Source: CAZUQA01 sp964622375
Lineage (GTDB): Bacteria > Bacillota_I > Bacilli_A > Erysipelotrichales > Erysipelotrichaceae
NCBI GenBank assembly: GCA_964622375.1
Contig: CAZUQA010000095.1
Coordinates: 1-39,402 of the forward strand
Length of the DNA: 39,402 nucleotides
Direction: 5' to 3'
Part shown: positions 1 through 7,560 of the stretch, in pieces
Layout of the letters: every line of letters starts with the position of its first letter
How positions within the stretch are numbered: position 1 is the first letter of the stretch
The notes under the pieces: model-generated
Seen by the model: only the letters and a program-made list of their open reading frames with translations
The model's database searches: none
What the model was told of the DNA's origin: nothing
Program-made: the position numbers and the translations under genes

Positions 1-1348
1 AAGCATCGATTAAACCGGAACCAAAGACACTGTCAATGAAACTGGTTCCTAAAGTATAACCCCAGTAAGTAAAGTAATACTTTATTATCGAGTGAGGTAA
101 ACCATACAACAAGACAAACAGTATCATGCCCAAAACATTGCCTTGTGAGCACAAACCGATGGCAATCCCGGCAGTTATGACTCTAAAACAGTTGAAGAAG
201 AGCGAATCAAACATACCGGCTGTCGGTCCCATCAAAGCCGCTTTGAGGTTATTGATGGTAGCTCCGTCAATAGAATTCTTCTCTTTATGCTCCTTCTCCA
301 TAGCGTAAGATAAACCGGCAATAAAGTTAAAAGGAATTACATGGGTATTGAAGAAGTTTTGGTGACGCAAGATGGCTTCTTTTCTTCCTTCTTCATCATC
401 CCGGTAAATCTCTTCAATCGCCGGCGCCATGGTAATGGTAAAAGCGTTAGCTTCCATTTTAACCATATTGAAAGTCACAAAGGTCATATGGGAGCGCCAG
501 AACATTGAGTTTAATATTTTCTTTTCTTTCCCACTCAAATCAATTTTTTCACTAAAGAGCCGTTTTTTCTGGCTGCCTCCGGAATCGGAAAAACTGTTTT
601 TAAGATCAATTATCCGTTTCTCACCAAAGAACATGGCAATGGCAATAGCGATACCCAATACTGCAATGACAATGGTATCCAAGCCCAAAAACTTGGCGAA
701 GATAAAGCCGACAAAGAAGAACAACACCGTTTCTTTGGAGATAATCATCGAAGCCAATATCGCAAAACCGACGGCAATCAACATGTAAGTCCCGGCAGTT
801 AAGCCGACAATCAACCAGGGGTCTGAACCGCCACCGCCGGAAGTCGGATCACCAAAGAACTCAAAACCATAATTGACACAGACATACAAAATTAAACAAG
901 GCACCAGTTGATATAAGGTTAAACTGCAGGCTATCGTCTGGCGGGTAAACTTCTTGAGGTTTTTGACAGCCAGCCGCTCCCAATAAGGTGCCATCGCCGA
1001 AAACACCGGCATCAAGACATCGCGGAAACCCACCATAATAGTGCCGATAGGCAAGGCTAAAGCTAAAGCCGTCTCCACATTAGCTCCCATCAATATGGCG
1101 TAAGCTACGGCAATCACCGATGAAGTTGTCGGGTCAGCCGCAATACTGCCGCCGATAGCCGAGATTCCCATAAAAATCGACTCTAAGGAAGCTCCCATAA
1201 TAACCCCGGTCTTCAGATCCCCTAAAACTAGCCCGGTTAGCGGTGCCACCACAATCGGTCGCACCAAAGTGTCCCAACCTAAAAGAAAATTATCCAAAGT
1301 TGTGACTAAATAATAAATCAAAATAATCAATAAAGAACTTTGTACCAT
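1..1348 (-). CDS. PTS mannose/fructose/sorbose-family EIIC-EIID fusion (3' end beyond window)
   Basis: Membrane permease of a mannose-family PTS. ATG at 1348 is preceded by a strong SD (GAAAGGGGAG). I translated the whole stretch by hand. The EIIC part (about residues 1-230) aligns with the EIIC at 4394-5188 (GLVLGDLKTGV, MGASLESIFMGIS, MAPYWERLAVK). It continues without a stop through RIIDLKNSFSDSGG and KKRLFSEKIDLSGKEKKIL into a full EIID domain (NMVKMEANAFTITM, NFFNTHVIPF, LMGPTAGMFDSLF, YYFTYWGYTLGTS) that is still open at base 1. In most mannose-type systems EIIC and EIID are separate chains, as in the paralogue 3 kb away. A glycine-rich GGGGS lies in the EIIC part near residue 170. The gene follows nagA-1 by 25 nt and is probably co-transcribed. 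No EIIA or EIIB of its own is visible; it may share those at 5208-6198. The fusion is seen directly; the substrate (an amino sugar) is inferred from the nagA neighbours. Confidence 0.9.
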   Translation of the reverse strand, partial: MVQSSLLIILIYYLVTTLDNFLLGWDTLVRPIVVAPLTGLVLGDLKTGVIMGASLESIFMGISAIGGSIAADPTTSSVIAVAYAILMGANVETALALALPIGTIMVGFRDVLMPVFSAMAPYWERLAVKNLKKFTRQTIACSLTLYQLVPCLILYVCVNYGFEFFGDPTSGGGGSDPWLIVGLTAGTYMLIAVGFAILASMIISKETVLFFFVGFIFAKFLGLDTIVIAVLGIAIAIAMFFGEKRIIDLKNSFSDSGGSQKKRLFSEKIDLSGKEKKILNSMFWRSHMTFVTFNMVKMEANAFTITMAPAIEEIYRDDEEGRKEAILRHQNFFNTHVIPFNFIAGLSYAMEKEHKEKNSIDGATINNLKAALMGPTAGMFDSLFFNCFRVITAGIAIGLCSQGNVLGMILFVLLYGLPHSIIKYYFTYWGYTLGTSFIDSVFGSGLIDA

Positions 1349-1373
1349 AAAATCTCCCCTTTCATTTTATTAA

Positions 1374-2558
1374 TTAATCTAAACTACAGAGTTCAAAAAA
1401 CGCCGGATTGAAAAGCTCCGTGTCTACCAGCCTATCAAAAACCTTGCGACCTTCACTAAAAGTCGCTAGCGCTTGATAATCGGCATCGATGATCACAAAA
1501 TCTGCATCTTTTCCGACTTTTAAGGAACCTTTTCTTTGATCCAAACCATAACAAATTGCCGGATTAAGGGCCGCCATCTTCAAAGCTTCATTTATTGGAA
1601 CATCAACATAATTGACCAGATGACCGATATCATAAAGCACCGATTTCGTCGAACCGCAAAGGCGTCCGGTATCCGACAAACAGAAGCCGGCCTCCGTGAT
1701 GTTTACCGGTAAAAAGCCTAACATGTTGTAACGCCCAACTGGAGCTCCGGCAATGGAAACACTGTCGGAAACCATCATGAACTTATCATAGGGTTTCACT
1801 TTAAACATTAGTCGCAACATCTCATCATTGACATGTAAACCGTCACAGATCACTTCACACCAAACTTTCTCATTTAACAGACAAGCGCCTAAGCCGCCCA
1901 TGTTGCGATGATGAATGCCGCTCATGACATTGGCGGTATGAGTTGAAACCGACAGCCCTTTGTCAAAGGCGCTTTGGGCTTCTTGGTAGTTGTTGTTGCT
2001 GTGGGCAAAAGCCAGACGGATCTTCTGGGCGTTTAAATAATCTATCGCTTCGTCGATATTCTCAATTTCCGGAGCTAAAGCCACTAACTTGAGTAGTCCC
2101 TGCCCGTCAGCTACCATTTTGCGAACCACCGCCATATCAACATCCGGATGGCCGGTATCTACCCCTTTTTCACCAACCCGATTGAGATAAGGTCCTTCCG
2201 AGTGAATGCCGACTATCTTTGCTCCGTCATTTTCTTTTTGGGCCATCTCCGCAATGTCAGCTATCAAATCGTATTCCGGTGTCGGCAAAATTGAGGTCAC
2301 CCCCTGAGCCGCCAAGCCTTTGAGATAACCGCGAATTTCTTTGGGCATATCATCAACCCGATCTAAAAGATTGTAGCCGTAGGTTCCATGATTGTGGGTA
2401 TCAAAAATCCCCGGTATTACTCTAAATTCACTGGCGTTAATATCGGCTGCCAAATCAGCAGTGGCGGGTTCCACCGCTTTTATCAAACCGTTTTCCACAA
2501 TCAGAAAACCATCAAAACAGCTATCTTCCAAATAAATCTGTTTACTGCGTACTATCAT
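1374..2558 (-). CDS. nagA: N-acetylhexosamine-6-phosphate deacetylase, NagA/AgaA-type (copy 1)
   Basis: A 394-residue amidohydrolase-superfamily deacetylase, expected to hydrolyse GlcNAc-6-P or GalNAc-6-P to the amine sugar phosphate plus acetate in the cytosol. Visible metal and catalytic residues are H55/H57 in FDTHNHG, E121 in HSEGPYL, H186 in AFAHS, H207 in STHTANVMSG and D265 in MVSDS. It has exactly the length and residue numbering of the second copy at 6211-7395, so the two are clear paralogues that still keep all active-site positions. It lies between an M28-like gene upstream and the EIIC-EIID fusion downstream, on the same strand and with short gaps, so its substrate is probably what that permease imports. 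GlcNAc versus GalNAc cannot be decided from sequence. Confidence 0.88.
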   Translation of the reverse strand: MIVRSKQIYLEDSCFDGFLIVENGLIKAVEPATADLAADINASEFRVIPGIFDTHNHGTYGYNLLDRVDDMPKEIRGYLKGLAAQGVTSILPTPEYDLIADIAEMAQKENDGAKIVGIHSEGPYLNRVGEKGVDTGHPDVDMAVVRKMVADGQGLLKLVALAPEIENIDEAIDYLNAQKIRLAFAHSNNNYQEAQSAFDKGLSVSTHTANVMSGIHHRNMGGLGACLLNEKVWCEVICDGLHVNDEMLRLMFKVKPYDKFMMVSDSVSIAGAPVGRYNMLGFLPVNITEAGFCLSDTGRLCGSTKSVLYDIGHLVNYVDVPINEALKMAALNPAICYGLDQRKGSLKVGKDADFVIIDADYQALATFSEGRKVFDRLVDTELFNPAFFELCSLD

Positions 2559-2593
2559 CTTCTTGTCCTCTTTCTTTTATTATGCTTAACAGC

Positions 2594-3523
2594 CTAATCT
2601 TTCTTGCTGTTTTGGGCGCTGATGTCCGCCTTGATTAGCTCAGAAATAGCCTGGAGGCGTTCAATATCCAATTCAATATCGCGCTTATTTCTTGTATTTT
2701 TCACGACAAATTGGCGGTTTTTAATGCTGCCGCTGGCTAATACTAAACTGCGCTCAAAGAAACCTAATTGATTTTTAGCCGCTAATTCCTCAGTGTAGAC
2801 TTTATCTTGGATTTTCAAATTTTCAGCATTCAAGTAAACACTGACAGCGGTTTTAGCTTGATGGGCGACTACCAAACGTTCGCCAAAAGCTAAAGCTTCC
2901 AAAATAATCACCCGTTGGCGATTACCGATGTGCTTTTGTGCCAGTTTTAGACCACCGTAAGAGTTGATACTGCTGTCCAAAAGTATAAAAGCGACCTCGC
3001 CGGATTTCTTGGCTTTCGCAATATCATTAATCACCGCTAAAGCCGCACTATTGCGATTAAAGTTTACCGGGTTTGCTGTCTGTTTCATCAACCAATAGAT
3101 AAAAAGCAAGACGACAGCGCTTAAGAGAATGCAGAATATTTTGCCTAACAGTTGATAGTCCGCCCAATCCTTGACCACAAAATATAAACCAAAGAAAGCC
3201 AATGAGGAAATTAACATTTGAAACAGCGAATAAATGACCTCGGTACGAATATTATTCTTACTGTTAAAGGGGTAATAGTTTACCGAGAAAAACTTTATTT
3301 TACTGGGAGTGTCATAAGCTGCAGCAACTACCGTCTTGGCTTTTTTCAAATCACCGATGACGATATTATTGACAGCGCTGTAGCGTGAAGCTTCCGCTTG
3401 TAAGCTCACTTTGTAGCCAAGTCGGCTGTACAACGCACTGACTTGGTCAAAAAACAATTGTTTTTGTTGGCGGGTGTAACGTAAAGCCAGAGTTACCCCA
3501 TAAAGCATCATATCATCTTTCAT
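2594..3523 (-). CDS. M28-peptidase-like membrane protein with eroded metal site
   Basis: A 309-residue protein of uncertain function. The start is supported by TTTGAGGTCAATATG. Residues about 65-75 (VVAAAYDTPSK) and 150-190 (FNRNSAALAVINDIAKAK, then GEVAFILLDSS) recall the M28 aminopeptidase scaffold, where one expects AHxD, DNxSG and an EE pair. Here the zinc ligands are not recognisable (AAYD, NRNSA, DSS), so zinc-dependent proteolysis is doubtful. Two membrane segments at about 95-119 and 125-146 interrupt the fold. It sits inside a PTS/NagA cluster, directly after a terminator-like hairpin and 35 nt before nagA-1. A role as an accessory or sensory membrane protein of the sugar system is only a guess. 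The family assignment is weak; that it is a real gene is well supported. Confidence 0.72.
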   Translation of the reverse strand: MKDDMMLYGVTLALRYTRQQKQLFFDQVSALYSRLGYKVSLQAEASRYSAVNNIVIGDLKKAKTVVAAAYDTPSKIKFFSVNYYPFNSKNNIRTEVIYSLFQMLISSLAFFGLYFVVKDWADYQLLGKIFCILLSAVVLLFIYWLMKQTANPVNFNRNSAALAVINDIAKAKKSGEVAFILLDSSINSYGGLKLAQKHIGNRQRVIILEALAFGERLVVAHQAKTAVSVYLNAENLKIQDKVYTEELAAKNQLGFFERSLVLASGSIKNRQFVVKNTRNKRDIELDIERLQAISELIKADISAQNSKKD

Positions 3524-3537
3524 ATTGACCTCAAAGA

Positions 3538-3568
3538 AAAGAACTATGGGTAAAACCCATAGTTCTTT
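3538..3568 (-). terminator. Terminator-like hairpin inside the PTS cluster
   Basis: AAAGAACTATGGGT (3538-3551) and ACCCATAGTTCTTT (3555-3568) form a perfect 14-bp stem with a 3-nt loop. On the minus strand it is followed by a T-rich run (TTTTCTTTG). It lies just after the EIID stop codon and ends only about 15 nt before the start of the M28-like gene, overlapping the region just upstream of its SD. There is no room for a separate promoter, so expression of the following genes must come from read-through, processing, or a promoter inside EIID. Confidence 0.75.
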
Positions 3569-3575
3569 AGTTAAA

Positions 3576-4394
3576 CTAGAATATTCCGATTAACGCGCCG
3601 ATCAAACCAAAAGCTAAAACCATCAATACCAAGTGCGATGGCCGCCAACCCTTTTTAATTAAGAAAACCAAAGTAAATAACAGAACTAAGCCCAAGATAC
3701 CCGGGAAAATTGATTCCAGAACTTCACCGAAGTTTACTGAAGCTTGATTGATCGTCAATACGAAGTTCAATGGTACATCGACCATTTGTGCGGTCATCGC
3801 TCCCACCATCGTCAAACCTAAAACGGAAGAAGCTTTAGTCAAGGCCGACATCAAGCCGGAGCTGAAGATCGAATCAATCAAAGAAGTACCTAAGGTATAG
3901 CCCCAATAGGTGAAATAATATTTAACTACGGACTGACTTACTCCATAAATCAAAACAAAGATAATAACGCCAAAAATGTTGCCTTGTGAACACATACCGA
4001 TGGCAATACCGGCAGCGATAACTCTGAGACAATTGTAGTACAGCGAGTCAAACATGCCGGCTGTTGGTCCCATTAGTGAAGCTTTAATGTTTTCAATGGT
4101 CAGCGTATCAATTGAACCTTTTTCTTTATGTTCTTTTTCCATCGCATAAGTTAAACCCAAAATAAAGGCAAAGGGTACAGCGTGGGTGTTAAAGAAGTTT
4201 TGCGTTCTTAGATAAGCATCCCGTTTTCCTTCGATATCATCGGCGTAAATCGACTCAATGGCTTTTTCCATGGAAATGGTAAAAGCATTAGCTTCCATCT
4301 TGACCATAGTAAAGCCGGTAAATACCAAGTGACAACGAATGAATATCGAATTGAGAATTTTTCTCTCTTCTGGTGTTACTTTGCTTCTTTCCAT
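3576..4394 (-). CDS. PTS mannose/fructose/sorbose-family EIID
   Basis: A 272-residue membrane component that forms the translocation channel with EIIC. Family hallmarks: MVKMEANAFTISMEKAIESI near residues 30-50, FNTHAVPFAFILGLTYAMEK near 68-88, SLMGPTAGMFDSLYYN near 105-122, and C-terminal hydrophobic segments. Length is typical for ManZ/AgaD-like subunits. Its ATG overlaps the EIIC stop by one base (TAATG at 4394), which points to translational coupling and equal amounts of the two subunits. It is the last gene before the hairpin at 3538-3568. Its sequence is closely similar to the EIID half of the fusion protein at 1-1348. Confidence 0.93.
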   Translation of the reverse strand: MERSKVTPEERKILNSIFIRCHLVFTGFTMVKMEANAFTISMEKAIESIYADDIEGKRDAYLRTQNFFNTHAVPFAFILGLTYAMEKEHKEKGSIDTLTIENIKASLMGPTAGMFDSLYYNCLRVIAAGIAIGMCSQGNIFGVIIFVLIYGVSQSVVKYYFTYWGYTLGTSLIDSIFSSGLMSALTKASSVLGLTMVGAMTAQMVDVPLNFVLTINQASVNFGEVLESIFPGILGLVLLFTLVFLIKKGWRPSHLVLMVLAFGLIGALIGIF

Positions 4395-5188
4395 TAGAAG
4401 AAATCCTCCTCATCTTTTTTCTTTTTGCCGCCACTTAAACTATTTTTTAGTTCACTTATCCGTCTTTCACTGATAAACATGGTAACGGCTACCGTAGCTG
4501 CCAGTATGGCAATCGGTAAAGTATCTAAGTGTAAAAACTTACAGAGTATATAGCCGACAAAGAAGAACCCGGCTACCTCCCCGGACCAGATCATCGAAGT
4601 CAAAATCGCAAAACCGACAGCGATCATCATCCCGGTAGCTGCTTCCAAACCGGTCATAACCCAAGCCGGTAAAGCGGCAAATACGGCATTCAAACCGTCA
4701 ATGCCATAAGCCACGGCAATAAACAGAATAATACAGGGAACCATTTGTATGGTTAAAGCGGTAAATATAATGTTTTGAATCATAAAACTCTTAATGTTGC
4801 CTTTAACTGCTTGTTTTTCCCAATAAGGAACCATAGTGGAATATATCGGTTGCATCGCCCCATCGATCGAGGCCATTAAAGTACCGATCGGTAAAGCGAT
4901 AGCCATCCCGGTTTCAATTGAGCTGTTGGACAAGATGGTAAAAGCTACCGATACCACCGATGCCAAAGAAGCATCAGCCGGGGTGGTGCCACCAATGTAA
5001 GACATGCCCATGAAAATTGATTCCAGAGCTGCTCCCATAACTAAGCCGGATCTTAAGTCGCCTAGTACCAGACCAATAATCGGGGAAATAACGACCGGCC
5101 GACCCAGACATTGCCAAGCTAACAGGTAGTCATCGGTATACTTAACCAACCAATATACAAAGGCAATAATAAATGCTGTTTGTACCAT
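4394..5188 (-). CDS. PTS mannose/fructose/sorbose-family EIIC
   Basis: A 264-residue integral membrane permease of the mannose-type PTS. Recognisable segments: GLVLGDLRSGLVMGAALESI near 40-60, FMGMSYIGGTTPADASLASV near 58-77, MVPYWEKQAVKGN in the middle, and several hydrophobic helices. It ends in a charged tail (GGKKKKDEEDFF) whose last codons contain an AGGAGG that serves as the SD for EIID. The corresponding tail in the fused paralogue (1-1348) is the linker that joins EIIC to EIID. Gene order EIIA-EIIB-EIIC-EIID on the minus strand is complete here. The EIIB stop is 19 nt upstream. Confidence 0.93.
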   Translation of the reverse strand: MVQTAFIIAFVYWLVKYTDDYLLAWQCLGRPVVISPIIGLVLGDLRSGLVMGAALESIFMGMSYIGGTTPADASLASVVSVAFTILSNSSIETGMAIALPIGTLMASIDGAMQPIYSTMVPYWEKQAVKGNIKSFMIQNIIFTALTIQMVPCIILFIAVAYGIDGLNAVFAALPAWVMTGLEAATGMMIAVGFAILTSMIWSGEVAGFFFVGYILCKFLHLDTLPIAILAATVAVTMFISERRISELKNSLSGGKKKKDEEDFF

Positions 5189-5207
5189 AAAACTATCTCC
5201 TTTCTTT

Positions 5208-5702
5208 CTACAGGTTTAAAGCGTTTTTCAACGGTATCGGAGTATCTTCCGGTGTCGTCTGATAAATACAGTTAAATCCTTTGTCTAAGATTTGCTTAAA
5301 GATTGCCACTTCCTCTTCATAAGCGTAGAGGTTAATTCCATAACCCTTGCGAATCTTATCAGCATGCTTAGGCGCTATTCTGCCGTAGTTACCGATATTG
5401 ATCAGTGGAATGTCGGTGATCTCATTAACCAGTGTCAACAGATCCTGCAAACCGCTGACAATGACCAATATCTTTAAACTGTCACAGCGCGGATCTTTTA
5501 ACAAGGCTATGGAATCAGCAACCGATTTAATTGCCGTCTTACAGGTTTGCGGTGCCGCCATCATCAAAGATTTTTGGATGATTTCGTTGGCCGCCGCTTC
5601 ATCATTAGCCACGATAATGCGATCGACACTGGTGTGACGCGCCCACTTGATGGCAACTTGTCCATGAATCATGCGCTCATCCAATCTGACCATAACAATC
5701 AT
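5208..5702 (-). CDS. PTS mannose/fructose/sorbose-family EIIB
   Basis: A 164-residue cytosolic phosphocarrier that passes phosphate from EIIA to the sugar entering through EIIC/EIID. The N-terminus MIVMVRLDERMIHGQVAIKW holds the phospho-acceptor His13 in the family signature R-(M/L)-(I/L)-HGQV. I chose the ATG at 5702 because AAAGGAGGAG stands at good distance before it, and because an extension to 5762 would add 20 residues not typical of the family, coded by the SD and a hairpin. The 76-nt gap upstream contains a terminator-like palindrome (5739-5760) and a short palindrome TTTCTATAGAAA at 5717-5728. Downstream, EIIC follows after 19 nt. Confidence 0.92.
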   Translation of the reverse strand: MIVMVRLDERMIHGQVAIKWARHTSVDRIIVANDEAAANEIIQKSLMMAAPQTCKTAIKSVADSIALLKDPRCDSLKILVIVSGLQDLLTLVNEITDIPLINIGNYGRIAPKHADKIRKGYGINLYAYEEEVAIFKQILDKGFNCIYQTTPEDTPIPLKNALNL

Positions 5703-5738
5703 TCTCCATCTCCTCCTTTCTATAGAAACCTTCTTTAT

Positions 5739-5760
5739 AAAAACGGTAGTTATAACTACC
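5739..5760 (-). terminator. Palindrome plus T-run between EIIA and EIIB
   Basis: GGTAGTTATAACTACC (5745-5760) is a perfect palindrome followed on the minus strand by GTTTTTA. It fits a weak intrinsic terminator or processing hairpin within the operon. The stem closes over only four loop bases, so it could equally be a protein-binding dyad. Confidence 0.5.
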
Positions 5761-5778
5761 AAAATTCCTTAAGTAAAA

Positions 5779-6198
5779 CTAAAAGAAATCATCAACACTT
5801 TCTAAATCAATTTTTTCCAATTCCACCAAACACAAAGCATTTTTACTGTCTTCGATGATCTGTACTAACTCTTCCTTGTTTATTTCACTTTTTAAAACCA
5901 GTTCTAAAATAAATCCTAAGTTAACCCCGGCTACCAAATAAGTGTGGGGCCGTTGTAAAAATAAAGCCATTTGTTGATTGACGCTGCCGCCGTATAAATC
6001 CGAACATAGCACTAAAGTATCATCATCACTCAGTTCACTAATGTAAGCCTTTAAGACGTCTTCCAAATTATGATCATCCTGACCATTTAAATAGGCATCA
6101 TAAACCCTTAAGCCTGCACTAGCCCCTAACAACAGATCGACAGAACTTTTCATCCCACTGGCTAAATGACCGTGGGACGCCAAAAACACTTTTAACAT
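5779..6198 (-). CDS. PTS mannose-type EIIA
   Basis: A 139-residue cytosolic phosphocarrier of the EIIA-Man family, which receives phosphate from HPr. It shows VFLASHGHLASGMKSS with the expected phospho-His at residue 9, GASAGLRVYDAY, and the conserved DLYGGSVNQQMA loop near 66-77 (compare D-x-x-GGS in ManX). ATG 6198 is preceded by GGGGAGCAGAGG. It lies 12 nt after nagA-2 and opens the PTS part of the operon. As a single-domain EIIA next to a separate EIIB it resembles Aga-type rather than fused ManX-type systems. Confidence 0.92.
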   Translation of the reverse strand: MLKVFLASHGHLASGMKSSVDLLLGASAGLRVYDAYLNGQDDHNLEDVLKAYISELSDDDTLVLCSDLYGGSVNQQMALFLQRPHTYLVAGVNLGFILELVLKSEINKEELVQIIEDSKNALCLVELEKIDLESVDDFF

Positions 6199-6210
6199 CC
6201 TCTGCTCCCC

Positions 6211-7395
6211 TTAATTTACTTTACACATTTGTAAAAACAGTTGATTAAACAAATCAGTATCCGACTCTCTATCGTAAACTTTATTACCTTCAACAAAAGT
6301 TTGCCAAACTTCAAAGTTTTTGTCGATTAGCACAAAATCAGCATCTTTTCCGACTTTCAGTGAACCCTTTTCTTTATTAAAACCATAAGCAATTGCCGGA
6401 TTTAAAGCTGCCATCTTCAAACAAGTTTCCAAGGGAATATTCAACGCATTGACTAAATGATTAACGCCATAAATCAATGGCTTACTGGAACCGCACAAAG
6501 CTCCGGTATCATTAAGACAGAAGCCCCGCTCATCAACATTTACTACCTGGTAGCCCATCAAGTCATAGCGTCCTAAAGGTGCTCCGGCAATCGGGGTATT
6601 ATCGGAAACCATAATATATTTATCATAGTCTTTTACTTTAAACATCAACTCCATCATTTCATCACAGACATGCAGTCCATCGGCAATGATCTCACACCAC
6701 AAGTTTTCATCCAACAAACAAGCCCCTAAACCGCCCATGCGGCGATGATGGATCCCGCTCATGACATTGGCAGTATGGGTCGCCACCGATATTCCTTCCT
6801 TGAAGGAAGCCATAGCATCATGATAGTCACAATCGCTATGGGCAAAAGCTACTCTGATTCCCTGATCAACGAAATAATGAATAGCTTCAGCAGCTAAAGG
6901 TATTTCCGGGGCAAGCGCCACCAACTTCAACAAGCCCTGCCCGTCATCCACCATTTTCTTGACGAAATCCATGGTGATATCAGGGTGTGGTTGATCGATA
7001 TCATTTTCCCCGACTCTGCTTAAATACGGTCCCTCGGAGTGAATTCCGACAATTTTAGCACCGGGATAATCGGCTGAAGCACCCTGGACAATATCACAGA
7101 AGACATCGGGTTTAAAAGTCGGAAATATCCCGGTAACTCCTTGAGATGCCAAGCCTTTGAGATAACCGGCAATCCACGGTTGAATCTCACCCAAACCTTG
7201 GACTATCGCATAACCCATGGTCCCGTGATTGTGGGTGTCAATCAGTCCGGGAATAATTATTTTGTCCGGCACGTCAATATCCGGCTTTAAGTCAGCGGTT
7301 TTAGCTTCTATCGCCTTAATCTTTCCCGCTTCCACCACCAAAAAACCGTCAACTACAGCTTCTTCGCTATAAATCTTTTGACATCGAATAATCAT
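6211..7395 (-). CDS. nagA: N-acetylhexosamine-6-phosphate deacetylase, NagA/AgaA-type (copy 2)
   Basis: First gene of the leftward PTS operon; 394 residues, ATG after AAAGGGGAAAGATA. Active-site residues: H55 and H57 (LIDTHNHG), E121 (HSEGPYL), H186 (AFAHS), H207 (ATHTANVMSG), D265 (MVSDN). It would deacetylate the N-acetylhexosamine-6-phosphate delivered by the adjacent EIIA-EIID permease. The THNHGTMGY segment differs from the HxHGxxG form of the classical E. coli enzyme, so this is a divergent branch shared with copy 1. No NagB-type deaminase or aldolase lies in the window, so the downstream step must be encoded elsewhere, perhaps left of base 1. Confidence 0.9.
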   Translation of the reverse strand: MIIRCQKIYSEEAVVDGFLVVEAGKIKAIEAKTADLKPDIDVPDKIIIPGLIDTHNHGTMGYAIVQGLGEIQPWIAGYLKGLASQGVTGIFPTFKPDVFCDIVQGASADYPGAKIVGIHSEGPYLSRVGENDIDQPHPDITMDFVKKMVDDGQGLLKLVALAPEIPLAAEAIHYFVDQGIRVAFAHSDCDYHDAMASFKEGISVATHTANVMSGIHHRRMGGLGACLLDENLWCEIIADGLHVCDEMMELMFKVKDYDKYIMVSDNTPIAGAPLGRYDLMGYQVVNVDERGFCLNDTGALCGSSKPLIYGVNHLVNALNIPLETCLKMAALNPAIAYGFNKEKGSLKVGKDADFVLIDKNFEVWQTFVEGNKVYDRESDTDLFNQLFLQMCKVN

Positions 7396-7513
7396 TATCT
7401 TTCCCCTTTATTCTTTTAGAATATTGAATTCCAATAATATAATTTTGTTTCTGCTTAACGAATTTACCCACTAATGATACCACAATCCCCCCCTTTCACC
7501 TATGAAAAATTAT

Positions 7514-7537
7514 AAAAAAAGGCAATTTGCCTTTTTG
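7514..7537 (-). terminator. Intrinsic terminator of the ABC operon
   Basis: On the minus strand, AAAAAGGCAA-(T)-TTGCC is followed by seven T residues (plus-strand A-run 7514-7520). It lies about 25 nt after the amidohydrolase stop and separates the ABC operon from the nagA-2/PTS operon, whose promoter must lie in 7396-7513. I saw no convincing -35/-10 pair there. Confidence 0.8.
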
Positions 7538-7560
7538 TCGTTATTGTTTGTTTTCTTCTA

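Noticed and set aside
126..788. Plus-strand open frames at 126-308 and 429-788
   Set aside because: They lie antisense within the EIIC-EIID fusion, which has clear protein similarity to the split paralogue; no SD or family pattern.
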